Source: CAVSCD01 sp963726335
GTDB lineage: Bacteria > Acidobacteriota > Aminicenantia > Aminicenantales > UBA8522
Assembly (NCBI GenBank): GCA_963726335.1
Contig: CAVSCD010000004.1
Span: 1 to 64,000 of the forward strand
DNA: 64,000 nt
Direction of reading: 5' to 3'
Shown here: positions 18,618 through 26,197 of the stretch, piece after piece
Position numbering within the stretch: the first letter of the stretch is position 1
Layout: every line of letters starts with the position of its first letter
Notes under the pieces: model-generated
Databases searched by the model: none
What the model was told of the DNA's origin: nothing
What the model saw: the letters and a program-made list of their open reading frames with translations, nothing else
Made by a program: the position numbers and the translations under genes

Positions 18618-19511
18618 TTATTCGCTCGCAGGATGCAACTCCTTCCTGGCCAGATAAAGATACCTCGGCGCGAACGTCAACATTCTGGGGAAAACATGCG
18701 CCACGGACGCGGAGAAGACGTAATATGACTGCGATAGGAATCTTTGGAACCAACTCGATTGGTCAGGGCTGGAAATCACATGCCAGCCGGCGATCTGGAA
18801 TCCGATTTCCGTTAGAAAACGGCGAAGACCCGCGGGGGTGGGCCACAGGACATACGCTGAGTCGCTGTGGAGACGAGCCCAACGTCGCTCAATAAGCCAG
18901 CAGAGCACCCCACGGCTGCGCCACAGCATGAACGCCTGTCCGGGAATCTCGATGGCCAGAATCCCGCCCGGTTTCATGACTCTAAATATCTCGCGAAATT
19001 CGGCCTCGGGGTCATCGAGGTAGTACATCGTATCGATCATGGTTACCAAATCGAAGAAGTCAATCGGGTAACCTGCACTGAGGAGGGTCCCGGCATGCAC
19101 CCGCGCTGAGTGATTGCTGGCCGCATGGACCGCTGCTGACGGGGAGAGTTCCACGCCATATCGTTGCCAGGCGGGATCGGGAAATCCGATAAACAAATCG
19201 CCCAGACTGCAGCCCACGTCCAGCATCCGCCCCCCGACAGCATAGCGCTTGATAAGTTCGGCCTCCGCGCGCAGCGCCTGCTGCCGGCAGGCCGCATTTC
19301 TGATAGCATGCTCTCCGTAGCTGAACGTCGCATCCAACCTGGAGAATCGAACCGAACGCGGTGCGCAGGGTGACGCGTAGACAGTGGAACAACCCTTGCA
19401 GCGAACATAGCGGGTTGGTTTTCCTTCGTCCATCCAGATAGTCCGGGATTTTGATCTGCACATCGGGCACCCATTATTAAGCGCCAGCGATGGTTTTGAC
19501 ATTGTCGTCAT
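18618..19511 (-). CDS. Class I SAM-dependent methyltransferase with N-terminal zinc ribbon
   Basis: The 297-residue protein starts with a zinc-ribbon-like segment (CPMCRSKS, then CKGCSTVY) and continues with a SAM-binding Rossmann domain: MLDVGCSLGDLFIGF is motif I, DLVTMIDTMYYLDDPEAEF is the motif II/III region and VMKPGGILAIEIPGQ is the post-motif strand. This architecture is common among methyltransferases of polysaccharide or O-antigen gene sets; the substrate is unknown. Base composition looks lower in GC than its neighbours and a dispersed repeat lies at its 3' end, both compatible with horizontal acquisition. It is transcribed alone, opposite to the ABC cassette. Confidence 0.8.
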   Translation of the reverse strand: MTTMSKPSLALNNGCPMCRSKSRTIWMDEGKPTRYVRCKGCSTVYASPCAPRSVRFSRLDATFSYGEHAIRNAACRQQALRAEAELIKRYAVGGRMLDVGCSLGDLFIGFPDPAWQRYGVELSPSAAVHAASNHSARVHAGTLLSAGYPIDFFDLVTMIDTMYYLDDPEAEFREIFRVMKPGGILAIEIPGQAFMLWRSRGVLCWLIERRWARLHSDSAYVLWPTPAGLRRFLTEIGFQIAGWHVISSPDQSSWFQRFLSQSYYVFSASVAHVFPRMLTFAPRYLYLARKELHPASE

Positions 19512-19711
19512 CGGAAACTCACCCCCAGTGATGACATGTCAATCCGGGCAACCGCCTGCGCGTGATGTTATGATCTTTGATAGCCTTCAATCTCATCTTC
19601 CAGCTTGACGGCCGCGTGGTCTTGGTGTTGCTTGCCGTGCATTGTAGCATATTCCGATCGACAAAATGATTCCCTCGAAGGCTCTGCCGTTCGACTCGGC
19701 CGAGCCTTCGA
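19512..19711. other. Intergenic spacer, no gene seen
   Basis: Spacer between the divergent methyltransferase gene and the gltX promoter. No open frame with a ribosome site, no tRNA and no clear repeat is seen. Confidence 0.4.
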
Positions 19712-19740
19712 TTGACCCGCCCCGGGGGCTGTGCTATTTT
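19712..19740 (+). promoter_or_regulatory. Promoter of gltX-glnS
   Basis: TTGACC (19712-19717) and TATTTT (19735-19740) are separated by exactly 17 bases, 54 bases before the gltX ATG. The leader contains the GC-rich palindrome GGCGCCCGCGGCGCC. Confidence 0.5.
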
Positions 19741-19794
19741 ATGCCGGGGATGGAGGCGCCCGCGGCGCCGTCCCCGTTTTAAGAGTCCCCCAAA

Positions 19795-21079
19795 ATGATC
19801 ACAGTCCGTTTCGCTCCAAGCCCGACCGGGTACCTACACCTCGGAAGCGCCCGCACCGCCCTTTTCAACTGGCTCTATGCCCGCCACGAGGGCGGCCGGT
19901 TCCTGCTCCGGGTGGAGGATACCGACCGCGCCCGCTCGGACGTCCGCTTTCTTGAGGAGATCCTGAGCGACCTCCGCTGGCTCGGCCTCGACTGGGACGG
20001 GGACCTGATCTACCAGAGCCGCCGGTTCGACATCTACCGCGCCAAGGCCGAAGAGCTCGCCGCCGCCGGCAAAGCCTATAGGGAAGGGGAGGCTTATCTC
20101 TTCCGCATCGAGAAAGGCCGGACCGTCGAATATAACGACATCATCCACGGCCGAATCTCCGTCCAGACGGACGACATCAAGGACCAAGTGATGATCAAGT
20201 CGGACGGGTCGCCCTCCTACAACTTCGCCTGCGTCGTCGACGACGCCGAGCTCGGGATCAGCCACATCCTCCGCGGCGACGATCACATCTCGAACACGCC
20301 CAAGCAGATCCTGTTCTACGAGGCGTTCGGCCTGACGCCGCCCCGCTTCGGCCACATGCCGCTCATCCTCGGCCCCGACGGGGCCAAGCTGTCCAAGCGC
20401 CACGGCGGCGTCTCGGTCGAGGAGTACCGCAAAGACGGCTACCTCGCCGAGGCCCTCGTCAATCATCTCATCCTCCTCGGCTGGTACCCCGGCGCGGAGC
20501 ATGAGGTCCTGACGCTCGCCGAGGCGGTCAAAATGTTCGACATCTCGCAGATGGGGGATGTCCAGGCCAAGTTCGACATCCAGAAGCTCCGCTGGCTGAA
20601 CGCCGAGCATATCATGAAAAAGCCGGCGGCCGACCTCCTCCCGGCGCTCAAGAGCGCACCTCGAGGCCGCGCACACCGATATCTCCGCCTTCGACGACGC
20701 CTACATCCTTAAGGTCATCGACCTCTACAAGGTCCGGCTGAAGACGCTCGCCGAATTCCCCGAGAAAACCGACTGTTTCTTCCGGGACGATTTCGCCTTC
20801 GAGCCCGAGGGCCGGAAGAAGCATCTCGACAACCCGGCGAACCTGGAGAGCCTCCGCACGCTGGCCGACCGCCTGGAGCCCCTGCCCGAATTCACCCGCC
20901 AGAATATCGAAGAGGTCTTCCGCGCCCTGGCCGAAGAGCTCCGGCTCAAGCCGGCCGCCCTCATCCATCCCGCCCGCATGGCCGTGAGCGGCAAGACAAG
21001 CGGCGCGGGCCTGTTCGAGATGATGGAGCTTCTCGGCCAAGACAGAGTCCTGAAACGCCTGCGAGGTGCAACCCCATGA
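19795..21079 (+). CDS. gltX: Glutamyl-tRNA synthetase, one frameshift near 20655
   Basis: GltX charges tRNA-Glu. The class I signature is present: the HIGH-type motif in SPTGYLHLGSARTALFNW, the KMSKS-type motif KLSKRHGG, and the NDIIHGRISV and RGDDHISNTPKQILFYE blocks. The first frame runs to 20712, but the C-terminal anticodon-binding half (HTDISAFDDAYILKVIDLYK and onward to LLGQDRVLKRLRGATP) is in another frame from about 20655. The full span encodes about 428 residues, slightly short for the family. Because an intact GltX is essential, I treat the break as sequence error. The stop overlaps the glnS start (ATGA). Confidence 0.88.
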
Positions 21080-22776
21080 GCACGCCCGAGCCCAAGCGCC
21101 ATTTCGTCAGCGACATCATCGACGAGGACATCAAGAGCGGAAAGAACCAGGGACGCGTTCACACCCGCTTCCCGCCGGAGCCGAACGGTTTCCTCCATAT
21201 CGGCCACGCGAAGTCCATCTGCCTCAATTTCGGCCTCGCCGCCCAGTACGGAGGCCTCTGCAACATCCGGTTCGACGACACGAACCCCGAGACCGAGGAG
21301 ATCGCCTACGTCGACTCCATAAAAGAGGACGTGCGCTGGCTGGGGTTCGATTGGGATGACAGGGAATACTACGCCTCCGACTACTTTGAGAAATTCTACG
21401 AATTCGCCGTCGACCTGGTCAAGAAAGGCAAGGCCTTTGTCTGCGACCTTTCGGCCGAGGAAGTGAGCGCCCAGCGCGGCAACCTGACCGAGCCCGGACA
21501 GGAAAGCCCCTTCCGGACGCGCACGACCGAAGAAAACCTCGACCTCCTGAAGCGCATGCGCGACGGCGAGTTCTCCGACGGATCGAAAACGCTCCGCGCC
21601 AAGATCGACATGGCCAACCCGAACCTCCTCCTTCGCGACCCGGTCCTCTACCGCATCCGCCGCGAGAGCCACTACCGCACCGGCGATAAATGGATCATCT
21701 ATCCGACTTACGACTGGGCCCACGGCCAGTCCGACTCGATCGAAGGGATCACCCACTCGATCTGCACCCTCGAGTTCGAAGTGCACCGGCCGCTCTACGA
21801 CTGGCTGATCGACCAGCTGGGCATCCACCATCCCCGCCAGATCGAGTTTGCCCGCCTGAGCGTCAGCCACACCGTCCTCAGCAAGAGGAAGCTTCTTGAG
21901 CTTGTCCGCGAGGGCCGGGTCAGCGGCTGGGACGACCCCCGGATGCCCACGATCTCGGGTCTCCGGCGCCGCGGCTATACTCCCGCCGCGATCCGGAATT
22001 TCTGCGACCTTATCGGAGTCGCCAAGGCCAACAGCATCGTCGATATGGCTTTGCTCGAGGACTGCGTCCGCGAGGACCTGAACAAGTTTGTCCCCCGGTT
22101 CATGGGCGTTCTCCGGCCCCTTAAAGTGGTCATCGAAAATTACCCGGAGGGCGAGACCGAGAGCCTCGAGGCGGTCAACAACCCCGAGGACGCCGGCATG
22201 GGGACTCGGCCGGTGCCGTTCTCGCGCGTCCTCTACATCGAGCGGGACGACTTCATGGAGGACCCCCCGAAGAAATTTTTCAGGCTGGCGCCGGGCCGCG
22301 AGGTCAGGCTGCGTTACGCCTACTTCATCAAGTGCCTGGACGCCGTGAAGGACCCGGCGACAGGCGAGGTCGTCGAGCTTCGCTGCACCTACGACCCGGC
22401 CACACGGGGCGGCGATTCCCCCCCGGACGGGCGCAAGGTGAAAGCCACCCTCCATTGGGTGTCCGCCGCCCACGCGGTCGACGCCGAGGTCCGCCTCTAC
22501 GCGACGCTCTTCACCCGCCGCGACGCCGGCGAGGTCGAGGAGGGGGCCGACTGGAAGTCGAACCTCAACCCCAAATCGGTTGAGATTGTCCCAGGGTGCA
22601 AGGTCGAGCCGGGACTCAAGGATGTCCCCCCCGGGTTCAAGCTGCAGTTCGAAAGGCTCGGCTACTTCTGCGCCGATTCCAAGGACTCCGCGCCGGGACG
22701 TCCGGTGTTCAACCGCACCGTGACGCTCCGGGATTCCTGGGCCAACATCAAGAAAGCCGGCCGCGAGAACGAGTAG
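21076..22776 (+). CDS. glnS: Glutaminyl-tRNA synthetase
   Basis: GlnS charges tRNA-Gln directly. The 566-residue protein has the GlnRS-type N-terminus (TRFPPEPNGFLHIGHAKS, with HIGH), FDDTNPETEEIAYVDSI, YPTYDWAHGQSDSIEGITHS and the KMSKS-type VLSKRK, followed by two beta-barrel anticodon domains ending in FNRTVTLRDSWANIKK. These features separate it from GluRS. It overlaps gltX by four bases, so the two Glx synthetases are translationally coupled. The presence of GlnS implies that tRNA-Gln need not go through the amidotransferase route, though that route may coexist. Confidence 0.95.
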   Translation: MSTPEPKRHFVSDIIDEDIKSGKNQGRVHTRFPPEPNGFLHIGHAKSICLNFGLAAQYGGLCNIRFDDTNPETEEIAYVDSIKEDVRWLGFDWDDREYYASDYFEKFYEFAVDLVKKGKAFVCDLSAEEVSAQRGNLTEPGQESPFRTRTTEENLDLLKRMRDGEFSDGSKTLRAKIDMANPNLLLRDPVLYRIRRESHYRTGDKWIIYPTYDWAHGQSDSIEGITHSICTLEFEVHRPLYDWLIDQLGIHHPRQIEFARLSVSHTVLSKRKLLELVREGRVSGWDDPRMPTISGLRRRGYTPAAIRNFCDLIGVAKANSIVDMALLEDCVREDLNKFVPRFMGVLRPLKVVIENYPEGETESLEAVNNPEDAGMGTRPVPFSRVLYIERDDFMEDPPKKFFRLAPGREVRLRYAYFIKCLDAVKDPATGEVVELRCTYDPATRGGDSPPDGRKVKATLHWVSAAHAVDAEVRLYATLFTRRDAGEVEEGADWKSNLNPKSVEIVPGCKVEPGLKDVPPGFKLQFERLGYFCADSKDSAPGRPVFNRTVTLRDSWANIKKAGRENE

Positions 22777-22777
22777 G

Positions 22778-22826
22778 CCCCTCGGCCCTCGCATCTGGGG
22801 CCGCCTCGTCTCGTGAATAATCCAGG
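22778..22826 (+). repeat. Intergenic repeat at convergent gene ends (copy 1)
   Basis: This segment (CCCTCGGCCCTCGCATCTGG, CCGCCTCG, TCTCGTGAATAATCCAGG) is nearly identical to 35673-35722. It contains the hairpin CGGCCC / GGGCCG and lies between the glnS stop and the stop of the opposing nitroreductase gene. A bidirectional terminator or REP-like role is possible. Confidence 0.6.
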
Positions 22827-22836
22827 CCAGCTGCGC

Positions 22837-23460
22837 TCAGCCGAGCTTCTTGACGACCGCGTCCAGCGGACGCTTGCGGGGGCCGGGCGTCGGTCCCGAC
22901 GGATACCCGACCGGGACGACAGCCATGAATTCCCCCTTCGGCTCCTCGAGAAGCGTCAAGACGTCGTCCTTGATCAGGAAAAGGATTCCGAGCCAAACCG
23001 TAGCCAGTCCGAGGGACGTCGCCGCCAGAAGCAGATTCTCGACCGCCGCCGCCGAGCTCTGGATCTCCATGATCCTGAAGAAATCGTGGACGCCGCCCGC
23101 GTTGAGCTTGAACAGCTCCTCGCCGTGACGGATGAGATCTCCCGAGTTGGCGACGGCGATGACGACGGGGGCCGCCGCGATCGTCCGCGACGCCATCCGG
23201 AGGAGGGTGGAGGCGGGCCGCGGAAAATCTCCGGAGCGGGCGTTGATCAGATCCCCCAGCTTCGCTTTGCTTTCGCCCCGGACGATGATGAACCGCCACG
23301 ACTGCTGATTGTGGGCCGAGGGGGCGCTGTTCGCTGCCTCGAGAAGCAGGCGGATGAGGCCGTCGTCGACGTCCCGGTCCTCGAACCGGCGAACGCTCCG
23401 TCGCCGGGCGATGGCCGCCAGTATTTCGCCGCCGGCTAAAGAATCCCTCTTTTGTTCCAT
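22837..23460 (-). CDS. Nitroreductase family flavoprotein
   Basis: A 207-residue FMN-dependent oxidoreductase of the nitroreductase family. The N-terminus has the family's FMN-phosphate motif (ILAAIARRRSVRRFEDRDVD), then LLEAANSAPSAHNQQSWRFI, and the C-terminal block ATSLGLATVWLGILF and VVPVGYPSGPTPGPRKR. These proteins reduce quinones, nitro groups or other electron acceptors with NAD(P)H; the physiological substrate cannot be told from sequence. It stands alone, converging on glnS across a repeated element. Confidence 0.85.
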   Translation of the reverse strand: MEQKRDSLAGGEILAAIARRRSVRRFEDRDVDDGLIRLLLEAANSAPSAHNQQSWRFIIVRGESKAKLGDLINARSGDFPRPASTLLRMASRTIAAAPVVIAVANSGDLIRHGEELFKLNAGGVHDFFRIMEIQSSAAAVENLLLAATSLGLATVWLGILFLIKDDVLTLLEEPKGEFMAVVPVGYPSGPTPGPRKRPLDAVVKKLG

Positions 23461-23796
23461 GCTCTTAATCTATCCGTGTCGCGCCGGAAATTCAACTTCC
23501 CTGATTCAGAAATAAGCATCGCGTTTCGTGTGATTAAGTTGTTCCTCAAAGGGGTCCTGTCATGGCGCGTCCCTGTGCGTCCTCGCGCCTCACCCGTCAG
23601 CGACTGTTAGCGCCCTCCAAGGGGAGAGGGGTCCCCGTCGCTCCGGGCGCGCAGGGACTGGCGCCATGCCACCCCGCGATGTCCGGTTGTCATCACATAA
23701 AAAGATGCTTCCGATACCAATTGCGGGATTTTCTACTCTGCGGCGAATGTATATAATAAGCGATGTCGACATGGTGAAGACCGTGAAGACGCAGCC
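23461..23796. other. Intergenic region with a possible promoter
   Basis: About 335 bases without a gene. A perfect TATAAT lies at 23752-23757, about 40 bases before the GTG at 23797, but no good -35 is found at the usual distance. No RNA gene or repeat is recognised. Confidence 0.3.
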
Positions 23797-24303
23797 GTGG
23801 CGGGGCTATGTATTGTCCTTATGTTACTTGCGGGTGCGCTGTATGGTCCCTCATATGCCTTCGAAATCGAGCCTGGCACCCAAGCCGAGCCTCCTGACGC
23901 CCCGGCCGCGGACGTTCTGAAGCAGATCTATGTCGAAGTCAAGGAGCTCGGCCCATACCCGGGCGAAACGTTCATCAAGCATGACTTTTTCCTCGGTCCC
24001 GCCGACGACGACAGCTACAAAAGAGAGCACGTCGTCGTCTTGATCCAGGACGTGGATGGAGTCGAGCGGATGAGGATACAAGTCACCGAAATGAAGAACC
24101 GGCCGGACGACCCCCGCATCCAGCTCGCCGGCAAAACCAGGACGATCACCTGCTCGGTTTCCGGGGGAGAGGCACTGACCCTTCTCCGCTCGGATTACAG
24201 CGACACTGAGACCGTCCGGCTGGCGCCCGACATACTCCGCGCGGTCCGCGAGAAGAAAAAGCTCCTTGACGAGTACAAGGCCAAACCGTCCGACCGCGGT
24301 TAA
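23797..24303 (+). CDS. Hypothetical exported protein
   Basis: A 168-residue protein with a signal peptide-like start (VAGLCIVLMLLAGALYGPSYAF). The mature part has the beta-rich stretch EHVVVLIQDVDGVERMRIQV and the segment RTITCSVSGGEALTLLRSDY, ending in a charged helix. No family is recognised. The start GTG 23797 lacks a clear ribosome site, and ATG 23824 is a possible alternative that would shorten the signal peptide. It is co-directional with eno but about 140 bases apart. Confidence 0.6.
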   Translation: MAGLCIVLMLLAGALYGPSYAFEIEPGTQAEPPDAPAADVLKQIYVEVKELGPYPGETFIKHDFFLGPADDDSYKREHVVVLIQDVDGVERMRIQVTEMKNRPDDPRIQLAGKTRTITCSVSGGEALTLLRSDYSDTETVRLAPDILRAVREKKKLLDEYKAKPSDRG

Positions 24304-24356
24304 CGCAATCAGGCGATAAGGATGAGCAGGCGGCGGCACCGCCCGCGGCCGCCGGC

Positions 24357-24384
24357 TTGCTTCTTCGGGTATTTCGGGCATAAT
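24357..24384 (+). promoter_or_regulatory. Possible eno promoter
   Basis: TTGCTT (24357-24362) and CATAAT (24379-24384) with a 16-base spacer lie upstream of eno. A near-palindrome, TTTATCCTTAAGGAATAAA, lies in the leader between this and the AAAGGAG site and could be an operator or an mRNA hairpin. Confidence 0.3.
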
Positions 24385-24441
24385 AGCAGGCTGCGCCTTA
24401 GGTTTATCCTTAAGGAATAAACGGTTTAAAGGAGTCATCAT

Positions 24442-25725
24442 ATGAACACCACGATCGTCCATATCCTGGGCCGGGAGATCCTCGATTCCCGCGGCAATCC
24501 GACGGTTGAAGTCGAAGTCTGTCTCGAGGACGGCGCCTGGGGCCGCGCCGCGGTTCCCTCCGGCGCCTCAACGGGCACGCACGAGGCCCTGGAGCTTCGC
24601 GACCAGGACAAGAAGCGCTACGGAGGCAAGGGTGTCCTCAAGGCCGTCAAGAACGTGAACGATGATCTGGCCAAAGAGCTTCTCGGCCGCGACGCTCTCG
24701 ACCAGGCCGGTCTGGACCAGGCGATGATCGAGCTTGACGGCACCGACCACAAGGAAAAATATGGCGCCAACGCCATCCTCGGGATCAGCTTGGCCGCGGC
24801 CCGGGCGGCGGCGGGCTCCGTCGGGCAGCCGCTTTACAGGTACCTCGGAGGGATGACGGCGCGCGTTCTCCCCGTTCCCATGTTCAACATCATGAACGGC
24901 GGCGCCCACGCCAACTGGCAAGCCACCGACTTCCAGGAGTTCATGATCGCGCCCGCCGGCGCACCCAACTTCCGGGAAGCCCTCCGCTGGGGGACCGAGG
25001 TCTATCATGCCCTCAAGTCCGTCCTCAAGTCGGCCGGCCATTCGACGGGCGTGGGCGACGAGGGCGGGTTCGCCCCGGCGCTCAAGGCCAACTCCGACGC
25101 CGTGGAGAACATCCTGAAAGCCATCGAGAAAGCCGGCTTCACCCCCGGCAAAGATATCAGCATCGCCCTCGACCCCGCGTCGAGCAGCTTCTACGAGGAC
25201 GGCGGCTATCTCCTGCGCACGGAGAACCGCAAAATCAGCTCGCTCGAGATGGTGAGCCTGTATGCGGAGTGGACGAAGAAGTATCCGATCGTCAGCATCG
25301 AGGACGGCCTGGCCGAGGACGACTGGGACGGCTGGCGGGTCCTGACGAAGACGATCGGCGGCACCACCCAGCTTGTCGGGGACGACCTGTTCGTGACGAA
25401 CATCGAGCGGATCGCCCGGGGCATCGAGCAAAGCGCCGCCAACGCCGTGCTCATCAAGCTCAACCAGATCGGGACGCTCACCGAAACGATCGCGGCCATC
25501 GAGATGGCCAAGAAAGCCGGCTGGCAGGCGATGGTTTCCCACCGGAGCGGCGAGACCGTCGACAGCTTCATCGCCGACCTCACGGTCGCCATGGGAACGG
25601 GCCAGCTCAAGACGGGCGCCCCTTGCCGCGGCGAGAGGGTCGAAAAATACAACCAGCTGATGCGGATCGAGGAGGAGCTCGGAGCCTCCGCCGTCTACGC
25701 CGGCTGGTCGGCCTTCAAGCGGTAG
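24442..25725 (+). CDS. eno: Enolase
   Basis: Enolase interconverts 2-phosphoglycerate and phosphoenolpyruvate in glycolysis. The 427-residue protein is a complete family member: ILDSRGNPTVEVEV, the flexible loop PSGASTGTHEALELRD, GANAILGISLAAARAAA, FNIMNGGAHANW, GVGDEGGFAP, the metal ligands in SIALDPASSSFYEDG and IVSIEDGLAEDDW, LVGDDLFVTN, LIKLNQIGTLTETI and VSHRSGETVDSFIADL. The last two carry the catalytic Lys and the His/Ser/Arg substrate loop. ATG 24442 has AAAGGAG eight bases upstream. It is a single-gene unit. Confidence 0.97.
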   Translation: MNTTIVHILGREILDSRGNPTVEVEVCLEDGAWGRAAVPSGASTGTHEALELRDQDKKRYGGKGVLKAVKNVNDDLAKELLGRDALDQAGLDQAMIELDGTDHKEKYGANAILGISLAAARAAAGSVGQPLYRYLGGMTARVLPVPMFNIMNGGAHANWQATDFQEFMIAPAGAPNFREALRWGTEVYHALKSVLKSAGHSTGVGDEGGFAPALKANSDAVENILKAIEKAGFTPGKDISIALDPASSSFYEDGGYLLRTENRKISSLEMVSLYAEWTKKYPIVSIEDGLAEDDWDGWRVLTKTIGGTTQLVGDDLFVTNIERIARGIEQSAANAVLIKLNQIGTLTETIAAIEMAKKAGWQAMVSHRSGETVDSFIADLTVAMGTGQLKTGAPCRGERVEKYNQLMRIEEELGASAVYAGWSAFKR

Positions 25726-25927
25726 AGCGACGCCGCCTTCCGGACGGAAGGCCGAGCTTGGGATCCCGCGCCGCCGCGGTCTCCTTCTCATGCCTCAGGG
25801 CCTCCGCTCTGGGTCTCGGCTTGGTCTGGACGATCGCCGGCTCGCACCGGACCTTGGCCGTGCCGCAGCTTTTCTCATGGCTCTGTGTCTTCGGGAACTT
25901 GATGTAGCGAACGGTTCTTCTGCTCAT
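25715..25927 (-). CDS. Small basic hypothetical protein overlapping the eno 3' end
   Basis: A 70-residue, strongly basic frame (MSRRTVRYIKFPKTQSHEKS at the start; ends RRRRSTA) begins at ATG 25927, eleven bases after a GGAGG. Its last codons overlap the end of eno on the other strand. A plausible promoter (TTGACA at about 26016-26011, TTGTAT at about 25994-25989, minus strand) lies upstream. No homologue is known to me. It is given because it has its own start signals and covers otherwise empty sequence, but it may be spurious. Confidence 0.35.
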   Translation of the reverse strand: MSRRTVRYIKFPKTQSHEKSCGTAKVRCEPAIVQTKPRPRAEALRHEKETAAARDPKLGLPSGRRRRSTA

Positions 25928-26028
25928 TGTCGATTTGGCCTCCTCTCCGGGATACCGGCCTGCCTTAGGCGGGCCCCTCTCAACCTGTGATACAAGATTT
26001 GTGCCAAGGGCTGTCAATCCCCGGAGGC

Positions 26029-26057
26029 TTGACCGTTCTTGAAGCCTTTTGTAAAAT
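26029..26057 (+). promoter_or_regulatory. Promoter of acs
   Basis: TTGACC (26029-26034) and TAAAAT (26052-26057) are separated by exactly 17 bases. The roughly 140-base leader down to the acs ATG holds no gene. Confidence 0.5.
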
Positions 26058-26197
26058 AATCTTATCATAACTAGCAGAGAAGCCGGAGAGGCAATGACCT
26101 TCGTCCCGACCCTGACGGTTCGCTCCCGGGAAAATAATTTCATCCGTCCGTAACCGCGGCTTCCCTCCGCCATTAAAATCTCTTCCGGGAGGACAGA

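Noticed and set aside
20725..22794. 689-codon minus-strand frame over glnS
   Set aside because: A high-GC shadow of glnS: composition is rich in Gly/Val/Asp/Arg and there is no ribosome site or known motif.
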